Shown piece by piece: positions 33,532 through 41,905 of a DNA stretch of 64,000 nt; position 1 is the first letter of the stretch; every line of letters begins with the position of its first letter. The notes under the pieces are model-generated. The model was not told the DNA's origin, made no database searches, and worked only from the letters and a program-made list of their open reading frames with translations. The DNA is from CBIHON01 sp966211965 (GTDB lineage Bacteria > Pseudomonadota > Gammaproteobacteria > Burkholderiales > Burkholderiaceae_D). Where the stretch lies: positions 1-64,000 of the forward strand of contig CBIHON010000013.1 of assembly GCA_966211965.1 (NCBI GenBank), written 5' to 3'. Position numbers and translations under genes: made by a program.

Positions 33532-36381
33532 TCACAACATGGCGGAAGGAGGCGGAAAACAGAGTTTTTTGTCTCCAGCGACCCGCTCCGAGGACGGTTC
33601 TGCCGGATAAGCCAGAACCCATAGATCCAAGTTTGCGCCCCGCTCGACCACGCTTGTACGGAAACCGCTGTTCTGCAACGCTTTTTGCATGCTTTTTGCG
33701 GTGAATCCGGTTTTGTGCGCCATGAACAGGTTACCCCGCGCCATCGCAACGCGATGGCCATAGAGTATGTCGATTGGAGAAATCGGCCCGGCGGCTGAAA
33801 TATATGCCGGCTCTTCCAGTTTATCTTCGGCAACCAAGGCACAAACCGACTGCAGGTCGGGACAGGTCAACACCAGGATTCCCTCAGGTTTCAATACGCG
33901 CCGGAATTCCTTCAGTGCGACTTCAACCTCGTGTGGATACAGGTGTTCGATGTTATGAGAAGAAAAAACCGCATCCATGCTGGCATCGGCAACCGGAAAC
34001 ATGTCGAGCATGCTGGCCACCACGTCAGGCATTGCGTTCGGGTCGATGTCAAGGCGGATTTCTTGCCAGCGGCTCTGGAAAAATTGCGGAAGCGAACGGC
34101 GATCGGCACTCCCGCAACCGACATGCAATACGGTCCTTTTGGTAATTGGTGGCGCGGAGACAATTTCAGTGCCGAGCTTTTCACCATTGCACCAAGCCTG
34201 CCACATACGCTGATACAGCATTTCCAAGTCTTGGGTGAACTGCTCGGGCTGACACAACGGGCTACGCGCCATGCGGCCGCGCATCTCTTGCCGCAACTTC
34301 GCCAATCGCTCGGCATCGCCGGCTAGTGCAATGGCGCCCTGAACGTATGCATCCACGTCAGGAAAAATAAGCTCGGGCAAGCCGAGATTCATCAAGGCCG
34401 AAGTGGATTGACGGGACACAACGCTTTGCCCTTCCAGCGCGACGACGGGTACGCCCATCCATAATGCTTCGAGAGTGGTCATTCCGCCGTTAAACGGAAA
34501 CGGATCGAGCGCGATGTCGATCTCGCCGTACTGTTCGAGCATTTCAGGGTGGGGCGAAGTCCCGCGCAGTTCCAAGCGGTCGCTGCCGAGACCGCAGGCA
34601 ATAAAGCGGCGGCGCAAATTCTCGCATGCGCTTGGATCATCGAGAACGCCCGCCTTGAGGAGCAGGCGACTCCCCGGCACCCCGTTGAGAATTTTTGTCC
34701 ATGCTGCAATTACAGGATCAACCAGTTTTTCGACGCGGTTGAAACAACCGAAGACGACATGATCCGCCACGCTCATCGGTGGAAGCACAACCGCCGGAGC
34801 GTAGTCGGGAGGAGCATAGCAAAATCGGGAAAACGGCATCCAAACCGGAGTTTCGGAAAACAACTGGCCGCAATTTTCCGGCGTAGTGAAGGGGTCAGTG
34901 ATGAAATAATCGATGCAATCCAAACCGGTTGAATGGAAGTATCCGATCCAGGTTGCCTGTACTGGCGCCGGCTTTCGAACAAAAGCCGGTAAGCGGTTGT
35001 ACGCGGTATGGCCGGACAGATCAACCAAAATATCGATCTGATCGGAATGGATGCGCTCCGCCAGTTCGTCGTCGCTCATGAGCAATGCATCGACCCATGA
35101 GCCGGCATGTGCGCGAATGGCCATGGTGATAGGCTCATCGTTATTGCGCATCATGGAATAGCAATGGATATCAAACCGTTGCCGGTCATGATGGCGAATG
35201 ACGTCTCGCAATAGAAAACCAACAGGATGTGTACCGAAGTCGCCTGACACATATCCAATTCGCAACGGCCGCTCAGTTTGCGGGACCTGATCGAATACAA
35301 ACGCCTGCTTCCCAAAGGCGTTTTCAAAGCGATCAGACCAGCCGCGATGATAGGCGAATACTTGACCGGCGGATATGTCAGGTAAATAGGTAGAGTTGAA
35401 TGCGATATTTGAGTAGATTGCCGGCATCTCGGGGTTTTCCGCCAAGGCTTGTTCGTATAAGCAGATAGCCTTGCGATGGTCGGCACGAGCACTGAAACAT
35501 CCTGCCAGAGTAATGAGAGCAGAGATATTGGCGGGCTGCATCTCCAGCACTTTTTCACAGGTCGCCTCTACCGCGGCCCAGTCTCCCTTAGCCTGTTGCG
35601 CAAGTGCGAGCGAAGCAAGTCGTTGTGCATTCTCTCCTTTAACCGCAATTTCATGCTCGATGAAAGCGAGCGTCTCGGCCAAGCGGTGGGATTCGCCTAG
35701 CAATGTTGCCAATCCTACGTGCGCCTCAGGAGTGGCCGGATCATACTCCAAGGCCTTGCGAAAGGCTTTTACCGCGAGCCGCGCTTTGCCGGTGTGCAGC
35801 AGGACATTTCCAAGATTGACGTGCAAGGCGGCTTGATTCGGAAAAGCTTCTATTGCTTCCCTGGCTGCCTGCTCGGCCTCGCTAAACTGCCCGAGTTCAT
35901 AAAGAAGGACAACGCGATTGTTCAAGGCTTGAAGCAGGCGAGGTTCAATTTTCAATGCTTGCTCGACTTTGAGCAATGCCTCGGAAAAATCCCCCTTCAC
36001 CAGCAACCATTCGCCCAGATTGCTCCACGCCTGCGCATAATTTGAATCAAGCGCAATAGCCTTCTCATAGGCCTCCCGAGCACCATCCATCTGCGCGAGC
36101 CGCCTCTGCGAAGCCCCCATGGCGCACCAGAGTTTTGCATAGTCGGGATGAGAACGCAGCGCTCGCTCACAGATGGCGAGTGCCTCACGATTGCGATCTG
36201 CCGCCAGCAATAATTGGCTCAGGCGGAAGGCGGCCTCGGCAGAACGGTTTCCACCGGCCGCCACACAATTCCGATAGCAGGATTCCGCAATGGAAGCCAA
36301 TCCTTTTCGATCCAGCCAGCGGCCGAGATAAATCCAGAGAGAGGTGCCAAGCCAATGAAGAGGCGACATTGGGCGTTTCAT
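33532..36381 (-). CDS. TPR + O-GlcNAc-transferase-like (GT41) + methyltransferase fusion
   Basis: A 949-aa cytoplasmic fusion protein. About nine TPR units (residues 20-340) are followed by a GT41/SPINDLY catalytic region (about 370-735: GYVSGDFGTHPVGFLL with the conserved His, LVDLSGHTAYNRL, VQATWIGYFHSTG, FGCFNRVEKLVDP with the UDP-contacting Lys, FPFNGGMTTLEALWMGVPVV). The end (about 750-925) is a class I SAM methyltransferase (VLHVGCGSAD, FSSHNIEHLYPHEV). GT41 enzymes transfer GlcNAc or another sugar to Ser/Thr. Sitting between the pilin genes and the mshC-Q cassette, it may glycosylate pilin or adhesin, and the methyltransferase may modify the sugar. Its substrate is not shown by the sequence. 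Confidence 0.86.
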   Translation of the reverse strand: MKRPMSPLHWLGTSLWIYLGRWLDRKGLASIAESCYRNCVAAGGNRSAEAAFRLSQLLLAADRNREALAICERALRSHPDYAKLWCAMGASQRRLAQMDGAREAYEKAIALDSNYAQAWSNLGEWLLVKGDFSEALLKVEQALKIEPRLLQALNNRVVLLYELGQFSEAEQAAREAIEAFPNQAALHVNLGNVLLHTGKARLAVKAFRKALEYDPATPEAHVGLATLLGESHRLAETLAFIEHEIAVKGENAQRLASLALAQQAKGDWAAVEATCEKVLEMQPANISALITLAGCFSARADHRKAICLYEQALAENPEMPAIYSNIAFNSTYLPDISAGQVFAYHRGWSDRFENAFGKQAFVFDQVPQTERPLRIGYVSGDFGTHPVGFLLRDVIRHHDRQRFDIHCYSMMRNNDEPITMAIRAHAGSWVDALLMSDDELAERIHSDQIDILVDLSGHTAYNRLPAFVRKPAPVQATWIGYFHSTGLDCIDYFITDPFTTPENCGQLFSETPVWMPFSRFCYAPPDYAPAVVLPPMSVADHVVFGCFNRVEKLVDPVIAAWTKILNGVPGSRLLLKAGVLDDPSACENLRRRFIACGLGSDRLELRGTSPHPEMLEQYGEIDIALDPFPFNGGMTTLEALWMGVPVVALEGQSVVSRQSTSALMNLGLPELIFPDVDAYVQGAIALAGDAERLAKLRQEMRGRMARSPLCQPEQFTQDLEMLYQRMWQAWCNGEKLGTEIVSAPPITKRTVLHVGCGSADRRSLPQFFQSRWQEIRLDIDPNAMPDVVASMLDMFPVADASMDAVFSSHNIEHLYPHEVEVALKEFRRVLKPEGILVLTCPDLQSVCALVAEDKLEEPAYISAAGPISPIDILYGHRVAMARGNLFMAHKTGFTAKSMQKALQNSGFRTSVVERGANLDLWVLAYPAEPSSERVAGDKKLCFPPPSAML

Positions 36382-36402
36382 TTCTGAAAGCGAACCACGG
36401 AA

Positions 36403-36732
36403 TCAGCGTTTATCGCCAACAAATACCGATGTCAGCATCGCAAACAGAACCTGCTTTACGAGAGGAGCCGCGTAACCAGCATTGAGAAGACGCTGCTGAA
36501 GATTAAACGCCACCCGCGCACGCGCGATCACACCGAGCTTGTGCCGCAGTCGTTCTTCATGAGCCGTGAGATAAAATTTTTTCAGGGCGGCTTCGGAGCT
36601 ACTCTTGATTTCGCTTTCCGAAGGCTTATTCCGGCGTTTGAGTTTTTCCGGATGGAGAGGTACGATTCGCTGGAATTCCTGACACAATTTTTCGCTGATA
36701 TCAGCAATTTGTCCTGGCTTCTTATTCATCAA
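36403..36732 (-). CDS. Hypothetical helical basic protein in the msh locus
   Basis: A 109-aa protein that I do not recognise. It is highly charged and helical (EKLCQEFQRIVPLHPEKLKRR, then EAALKKFYLTAHEERLRHKLGVIARARVAF), without signal peptide or membrane segment. The start at 36732 has GGAAAG upstream. It lies 78 bp after the pilin gene and 21 bp before the GT41 fusion, so it is probably co-expressed. It could be a partner of the glycosyltransferase, but this is only positional. Confidence 0.65.
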   Translation of the reverse strand: MMNKKPGQIADISEKLCQEFQRIVPLHPEKLKRRNKPSESEIKSSSEAALKKFYLTAHEERLRHKLGVIARARVAFNLQQRLLNAGYAAPLVKQVLFAMLTSVFVGDKR

Positions 36733-36810
36733 CTTTCCAGCAAACTAAAATCGCCAAGGCGCATCGGCATCAACACCGACGCGCCTCATTGTGGCCTAGG
36801 AACCACGCAA

Positions 36811-37245
36811 TCAGCCCGTGCAAATGAGCGTAGCGGCGGCACTCTTGTTCGTTGTATTGGTAGTGTTGGTAATGGTAACCGGGATCACCGAGCCTGCAGC
36901 CACGCCTGTCGCAGCGCCGCAATTCACTGTTAATACATTAGAAGCGCCGTTGACAACCGAATAATTTGCCGGCATGCCGCCTGCCATTATGTTTCCCGCA
37001 GCATTATTGGCATTCATTGCAGCGCCCGTCAACTGGCTTCCTTTCGTACTATTTACCACGTAGGCACTGTAATTTACCGCAAATGCTGAGGTCACAGCAC
37101 CTGCAACGCCGTTGATGGCTGCAAGCTCAGCGTCAGATTTCATATCGATAAACTTTGGCAAAGCGGTTGCCGCTAAAATCCCCAAAATCACAATCACAAC
37201 AACCAATTCAATCAAAGTAAAACCACCCTGTTGCCGCTTATCCAT
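36811..37245 (-). CDS. mshA: MshA-like major pilin
   Basis: A type IVa-like prepilin of 144 aa with a 7-residue leader: MDKRQQGG|FTLIELVVVIVILGILAATALPKFIDMKSDAELAAINGVAGAV. The Glu5 is present. The C-terminal domain has two cysteines (TVNCG and LICTG) that can form the D-loop disulphide, and it is rich in Asn and Thr. GGAG six bases before the ATG at 37245 fixes the start. It is the best candidate for the main fibre subunit and is a possible target of the GT41 enzyme. Confidence 0.85.
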   Translation of the reverse strand: MDKRQQGGFTLIELVVVIVILGILAATALPKFIDMKSDAELAAINGVAGAVTSAFAVNYSAYVVNSTKGSQLTGAAMNANNAAGNIMAGGMPANYSVVNGASNVLTVNCGAATGVAAGSVIPVTITNTTNTTNKSAAATLICTG

Positions 37246-37279
37246 CTTCGTCTCCATTAGGTCAAATGAAATCAAATTC

Positions 37280-37774
37280 TTAACACCCGGCAGTTGCCAG
37301 TGTAATTGTCGGTGCAGCACCGGCAGCAGCAGCCGTGTACGAGACACTACAAGTTGCCAATGTGGTAGCGCCGGTAACCTCAATAAGCGTGGGGTCCGTT
37401 GCGGTGGCACCAACAACAACGGTAAAGTCGGCTGTATCGATTTGCGCCGCCTTTACGATACCATTGGTGGCGCCAGAACCGTTACCCGGATATCGGTTGA
37501 CAATGTTCACAAGCACACCATCCATGTCCACTTGCGGAGTTGCATTGCCACACTGACCGGCACCGGTAAGGCCGCGGCCAAGGTCGAGTTCGCAACGAGC
37601 CTTTGCCAAACTGGCTGCGGCACGTACTGCCCCAAAAACCCCTTGGGCCTTTGCAATGCGCGCATCAACCGTCGCAGCCATAAACCGCGGCAAAGCAGTC
37701 GCAGCAAGAATCCCGAGTATCAGGATCACCACAATCAACTCAATCAGGGTAAAACCAGTTTGTGATGTTCTCAT
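37280..37774 (-). CDS. MshA/MshB-like pilin
   Basis: A second type IV prepilin of 164 aa: MRTSQTG|FTLIELIVVILILGILAATALPRFMAATVDARIAKAQGVFGAVRAAASLAKARCEL. It has four cysteines. AAGGAG precedes the start at 37774. It lies 34 bp upstream of the other pilin. In Vibrio the order is mshB-mshA, so by position this one corresponds to mshB, though it is as pilin-like as the next gene. Either could be the major subunit. Confidence 0.82.
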   Translation of the reverse strand: MRTSQTGFTLIELIVVILILGILAATALPRFMAATVDARIAKAQGVFGAVRAAASLAKARCELDLGRGLTGAGQCGNATPQVDMDGVLVNIVNRYPGNGSGATNGIVKAAQIDTADFTVVVGATATDPTLIEVTGATTLATCSVSYTAAAAGAAPTITLATAGC

Positions 37775-37855
37775 CGAGCTCAGTCTCCTTTTTTGGTAAG
37801 GCATGATAAATCTTGCCATGTTGTTCCCGCAATTTACCCGAATCGAATGATTTCC

Positions 37856-38431
37856 TCAAGGAAAAATATTGGTCTTCGAATTATAAAACCACTTGTATTG
37901 CTCCATCAACGTCAGACTCACCCCTTCAGCAAGCGAAACAGAACCATCTGCCCCCTCTTTCCTGGACGAGGCCGTTACACGAAATCTCAACTCGGCCGGA
38001 GCCCCATTTGGATTTGCGGCAAAGTAGCGTTGCCGCTTTATCCGATACCGGATTTCGCCTTTATCAAGGTCAAAGTACCAACTTTCCGGCGCCACTTGGC
38101 CCAACTGATCCTGTCTGAATTCGCCAGCGTAATTGGACAGCGGCAGGTCCAGCCATTTGGTCGGATTCCCTCCGACCAGGCCGCCGATGTCACGCTCCTG
38201 ATGACGCAACAACATCTCCGCGACACGAAAGCGCACACTGGTCCGCAAATTCTGCGCAGTTAATTCAGCCGCGGTTTTTTCGGCCAGTTCCTGGTACATC
38301 TGGACGCGATCGAAAAAAAATACCAGCACCGCGCTTACCACAACCAATACAACACAGAATTCGAGTAACGAAAATCCTCTTTGGTCCGAAGCGACCAATG
38401 CGGCAAGCCTGTGCGGGTCGCAACGGCTCAT
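37856..38431 (-). CDS. Prepilin-like MSHA protein (MshF position)
   Basis: A 191-aa protein with prepilin helix RG|FSLLEFCVVLVVVSAVLVFFFDRVQMYQELAEKTAAELTAQNLRTSVRFRVAEM. The position 2 bp after mshG is where mshF is found, so the name MshF is likely but is supported by context more than by sequence. The globular part has SWYFDLDKGEIRYRIKRQRYF. Confidence 0.75.
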   Translation of the reverse strand: MSRCDPHRLAALVASDQRGFSLLEFCVVLVVVSAVLVFFFDRVQMYQELAEKTAAELTAQNLRTSVRFRVAEMLLRHQERDIGGLVGGNPTKWLDLPLSNYAGEFRQDQLGQVAPESWYFDLDKGEIRYRIKRQRYFAANPNGAPAELRFRVTASSRKEGADGSVSLAEGVSLTLMEQYKWFYNSKTNIFP

Positions 38432-38433
38432 TG

Positions 38434-39663
38434 CTATTTATGCAGCGCCACTTTACCCAGGTCCCAGATCGGCAAGAATACGCCGAGCGCAAGGATCAGA
38501 ACCAGCACGCCCAAGCCGACAATCAAGATAGGCTCAATCTGCGCGGACAGCGTCTTGAGCTGGTAATCGACTTCACGCTCGTACATTTCCGCAATCTCAT
38601 CCATCAAATCGTCGAGCTCGCCGGTTTCCTCCCCGACCGCAATCATCTGTAACACCACCGGAGTGAAAACGCCCGCCGTCATCGCAGTGCGCAAAATGCT
38701 CTCGCCGCGCTCCACGCCGTCGCGCATCTGCTCAATGCGGCTCGATATATAGGCGTTATCGACAGTTTGCGCGACAACATTAATCCCTTGCACGATCGGG
38801 ACACCGCTTTTGCTGGCCAGCGCAAAACTGCGCGCAAAACGCGCCAGCGTTGCCATTAAAATAATTTTTCCGACAATCGGAATGCGCAGCTTGAACTTGT
38901 CCCACTTGTACTTGCCCGTACGAGTCGCAACGTACATCCGGAAGCCCGCGAAGGCGCCGGCCAGCGCTCCCAGGAGAAGCGGCCAGTATTGCAGCGTCAG
39001 GTTGGAGGACGTGATCAGTATCCGCGTCATCAAGGGCAATTGCGCATTGAAGCCTGCGTACACCTTGGCGAATGCGGGGATGACGAAAACATTGATCACC
39101 ACAATCGCCACCGACATCGCAATCACCACGAACATCGGATAGCGCAAAGCGGTGCGAACCCGCTCGCGCATATCGCGCTCGAATTCCATGTGGTCGAACA
39201 GGCGCAGGAAAATTTCTTCGAGCCGTCCGGTCATTTCGCCGACGCGCACCATGTTTAGGTAAAAAAATGAGAACACTTCGGGATGCCGGCGCATCGCTGC
39301 CGACAATTCACGCCCCGCATCCAACGATTCGCGCAAATCCTTCAGCACACGCCCGAAGGCCTTGTTGATCGCGGATTCCTGCAAACCGGCCAGCCCGCGC
39401 ATGATCGGCACCCCGGCTTTGAGCAGCGTGTAAAGTTGACGGCTGAACAATTGCACGTCGATCGAACGGACTTTTTCTTCCGTCAACTGGGCCCACCAGT
39501 TCGACTCGCCGCCGAGTGCGGGTTTCGAAGTCAGGCGGATTTCGACCGGCGTCACGCCGGTATTGAATAATTGATCCGCCACCCCATTGCTGTCCACGCC
39601 CTCAAGCACGCCTTGCATCAATTCGCCTTGGGCATTTCGGCCTTTGTATGCAAAAAATGGCAT
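38434..39663 (-). CDS. mshG: MSHA inner-membrane platform protein MshG (PilC/GspF)
   Basis: The polytopic platform protein of the pilus motor (409 aa). Two GspF domains (about residues 70-190 and 275-395) each have a conserved helical bundle (RQLYTLLKAGVPIMRGLAGLQES; FARSFALASKSGVPIVQGINVVAQ). Three membrane segments are visible, the last at the C-terminus (IVGLGVLVLILALGVFLPIW). It lies 8 bp after mshE and works with that ATPase. Confidence 0.93.
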   Translation of the reverse strand: MPFFAYKGRNAQGELMQGVLEGVDSNGVADQLFNTGVTPVEIRLTSKPALGGESNWWAQLTEEKVRSIDVQLFSRQLYTLLKAGVPIMRGLAGLQESAINKAFGRVLKDLRESLDAGRELSAAMRRHPEVFSFFYLNMVRVGEMTGRLEEIFLRLFDHMEFERDMRERVRTALRYPMFVVIAMSVAIVVINVFVIPAFAKVYAGFNAQLPLMTRILITSSNLTLQYWPLLLGALAGAFAGFRMYVATRTGKYKWDKFKLRIPIVGKIILMATLARFARSFALASKSGVPIVQGINVVAQTVDNAYISSRIEQMRDGVERGESILRTAMTAGVFTPVVLQMIAVGEETGELDDLMDEIAEMYEREVDYQLKTLSAQIEPILIVGLGVLVLILALGVFLPIWDLGKVALHK

Positions 39664-39671
39664 TCTGAGCC

Positions 39672-41375
39672 CTAGTCTTCAAACTGGTTACTGATGCGCA
39701 TCGCTTCCTGCACCGTGGTCTTGCCGGCCACCACCAGTGCAACCGCATGCCTGCGCAGGGTTTCCCCGGCCATCTGCTCTTGCGCGACTTTCATGAAATG
39801 CGTCGGGTCATGATGGTTGGCTGCGTCGGCAACCGCCTCCGTCATTTCAAGCATTTCATATACGCCGGTACGCCCGCGATAACCGGTGCCGTTGCAATGG
39901 GAACAGCCTCTGCCGTGCAGATAATTGTGCGAGCCGACCGTGTCGCCCAATTCGAACTTGAGCCATTCCCGCTCGGTCGCTTTCAGTTCATCGGGCTCGG
40001 CGCAACTCTCGCAGATGACGCGCACCAGCCGTTGCGCCAGCACCACCTGCAGCGAGCTGCCGACCATGTAGCGCGGCACGCCCATGTCAAGCAGCCGGAT
40101 CGGCGTACTCATCGCGTCGTTGGTATGCAGCGTGGACAATACCAAGTGGCCGGTCAAGGCGGCGCGCATGCCGATCTGTGCGGTTTCCTGGTCGCGCATC
40201 TCGCCCACCAGCACGATGTCCGGATCTTGCCGCAAGGCGGAACGCAGGACCCGCGCGAAACTCAATTCGATTTTCTCGTTGACCTGGACCTGGTTGATGC
40301 CAGGCAGGCGGTATTCGATCGGATCTTCGACGGTGATCAGCTTTCTTTCCATGGTATTGAGTTCGGCCAATGCACCGTACAGGGTGGTAGTCTTGCCGCT
40401 GCCGGTCGGACCGGTCACCAATACCAGCCCGTTCGGACGGCGGATGATGGCGCGAAAGCGTTCCAGCATCCCGTTCGGGAAACCCAGCGAATCGAGCTTG
40501 ATGGTGCCGCCATTCTGGTTCAACAGACGCATCACGATCGATTCGCCGTATTGGGTCGGCATGCAGGAGATACGCACATCGACACGTTGCTGCTTGACCT
40601 TGACCGCGAAGCGGCCGTCCTGCGGCAAGCGCTTTTCGGAAATATCCAGCTCCGACATCAGTTTCAAGCGCAGCGCCAGCGCCGCCGCGATCTTGATATC
40701 GGCCTCGGTTTGCAGGTGCAGCATGCCGTCGATGCGAAACCGGATTTGCAGCCGCCCTTCCTGGGGTTCGATGTGGATGTCCGAGGCCCGCACCTGGGTG
40801 GCGTCGTCAAACACCGATTGCAGCAACTTGACAATCGGCGCCTCTTCAAGCCCCGGCGTCACTGCCAGCGAGCCGAAATCGACGATTGCATCTCCCAGGT
40901 CCTGTTCCAGTTCGCGGGCGAAATCGGTGATTTCTTCAGTACGGCGGTAGATCCGGTCAATCGCCGCCAGCAGTTCGCTTTCATTCACCACGGCGAGTTC
41001 AAGCGGGCGTTTTACCGTGCGCGAAATTTCGTCATAGGCAAACAGGTCGGTCGGGTCGGCCATGCCGACCAGCAAGGCGCCGCGGCGGTCTTCCAGCGCC
41101 AGGGCGCGAAAGCGGCGGGCCTGTGTCTCCGGTAGCATGCGCACGATTTCCGGACTGATGTTGTAAAACTTGAGATTGATGTAAGGGATGTTGAGCTGCT
41201 TGGCCAGCGCGCCGGAAATCTGCTCTTCCTTGACGAAGCCGTTCTCGACGAAAATCCGGCCGAGTTTGCGCCCCGTACGTTTCTGTTCGCCGAGAGAAAA
41301 CTGGAGTTGATCCTCGGACAGCAGCTTCTGCTGCACCAGAATTTCACCGAGGCGGACCTTTTCCGGCCTTGCCAT
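39672..41375 (-). CDS. mshE: MSHA pilus assembly ATPase MshE (c-di-GMP binding)
   Basis: The extension ATPase of the pilus, 567 aa. Walker A is GPTGSGKTTTLYG; the Asp box (LITVEDPIEYRLPG), Walker B (DIVLVGEMRD) and His box (HLVLSTLHTNDA) follow. The Cys4 zinc site near the C-terminus is seen as CESC...CSHCNGTG. The N-terminal MshEN domain has two copies of the c-di-GMP motif: residues 8-31 (RLG, Leu13, Leu24, Leu28, Gln31) and 37-60 (KLG, Gln60). In Vibrio cholerae this domain binds c-di-GMP to drive pilus extension. It is the first gene of the locus, with a promoter 67-95 bp upstream. Confidence 0.94.
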   Translation of the reverse strand: MARPEKVRLGEILVQQKLLSEDQLQFSLGEQKRTGRKLGRIFVENGFVKEEQISGALAKQLNIPYINLKFYNISPEIVRMLPETQARRFRALALEDRRGALLVGMADPTDLFAYDEISRTVKRPLELAVVNESELLAAIDRIYRRTEEITDFARELEQDLGDAIVDFGSLAVTPGLEEAPIVKLLQSVFDDATQVRASDIHIEPQEGRLQIRFRIDGMLHLQTEADIKIAAALALRLKLMSELDISEKRLPQDGRFAVKVKQQRVDVRISCMPTQYGESIVMRLLNQNGGTIKLDSLGFPNGMLERFRAIIRRPNGLVLVTGPTGSGKTTTLYGALAELNTMERKLITVEDPIEYRLPGINQVQVNEKIELSFARVLRSALRQDPDIVLVGEMRDQETAQIGMRAALTGHLVLSTLHTNDAMSTPIRLLDMGVPRYMVGSSLQVVLAQRLVRVICESCAEPDELKATEREWLKFELGDTVGSHNYLHGRGCSHCNGTGYRGRTGVYEMLEMTEAVADAANHHDPTHFMKVAQEQMAGETLRRHAVALVVAGKTTVQEAMRISNQFED

Positions 41376-41409
41376 ATACGCTCCTGTTTGGAAATATTAT
41401 TTGGCGACA

Positions 41410-41436
41410 CCTTGCGCGGTTACAAGTTGCGCAAGG
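41410..41436. promoter_or_regulatory. Hairpin at the predicted start of the msh transcript
   Basis: Perfect 8-bp arms CCTTGCGC (41410-41417) and GCGCAAGG (41429-41436) with an 11-nt loop. The predicted transcription start (about 41434) falls at its upstream edge, so the mRNA would begin with this hairpin. It could stabilise the mRNA or be an operator. Confidence 0.55.
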
Positions 41437-41441
41437 GATAT

Positions 41442-41470
41442 ATTATGCGACAAGTGCTTACCGTGGTGAA
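41442..41470 (-). promoter_or_regulatory. Sigma-70-type promoter for the msh locus
   Basis: On the minus strand, TTCACC (-35) and CATAAT (-10) are 17 bp apart, each matching four or five of six consensus bases. The predicted start is about 59 nt upstream of the mshE ATG, which has AGGAG close by. It is the only good promoter that I see before this gene. Confidence 0.5.
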
Positions 41471-41547
41471 ATGTTATCCGGGAAATCAACGGCCGATCCA
41501 ACAATCAACAAGAAGTTAGCCGGAAACTCAAGCAAAATATGCTGGCA

Positions 41548-41578
41548 TAGAGCCTGTTATGAACCCAAACGGGCTCTA
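41548..41578. repeat. Inverted repeat TAGAGCC/GGCTCTA
   Basis: Perfect 7-bp arms at 41548-41554 and 41572-41578, with AGCCTGTTATGAACC inside. It abuts the 267-bp palindrome that starts at 41576. The sequence AGAGCCTGTT resembles AGAACCTGTT at 8687 and at the edge of the element ending at 52868. Confidence 0.55.
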
Positions 41579-41842
41579 AGTAGTCGTGCATAAAAAACTG
41601 TAAGTGTCTGCGGCCCTACCCGGCGCGCTGCCGCGTTGCCCTTCCCTAGAGCATTTTTAGCCTGACCGTGCGGAGTCAAGGTCAGGCCGAAGGCGTACGC
41701 CGAGCACCGGAGACCTGAGATTGGCCCGTACGGTCAGGCTAAAAGTGCTCTAGCAGTGCTGGCACTGCGTCGGGTCGGGCGCCTTGCATCGCATCCGGCT
41801 TGGACCACATCCACTCACAGTTTTTTATGCATGACTACTTAG
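41576..41842. repeat. 267-bp imperfect palindrome containing a smaller element
   Basis: The outer arms (41576-41606 and 41812-41842) match at 29 of 31 positions after reverse complementing; their shared core is GCATAAAAAACTGT. Weaker symmetry continues inward (CTACCCGGCGC against GCGTCGGGTCG). The 106-bp palindromic element (41647-41752) lies near the centre. No protein is encoded. It fits a non-autonomous element interrupted at its apex by a second one. Confidence 0.75.
41647..41752. repeat. Palindromic dispersed element, copy 2 (106 bp)
   Basis: Same family and orientation as 19805-19925, but 15 bp shorter: it lacks the central GGAGCGGACGCGTAC-type segment. The arms TAGAGCATTTTTAGCC and GGCTAAAAGTGCTCTA pair with one T-G wobble. 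It is flanked by C on the left and G on the right, so both ends read CTAG. Here it is not at a gene end. Confidence 0.9.
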
Positions 41843-41905
41843 CTGCAAACTCGCCTGCTCCGGTATATTATCGCTGCCACTTACAACTTCACCGCGCCCT
41901 CCCCA

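Noticed and set aside
39747..41135. A 462-codon open frame on the plus strand
   Set aside because: It lies opposite mshE and reads as a shadow of it (His/Arg/Gln-rich, no recognisable motif).
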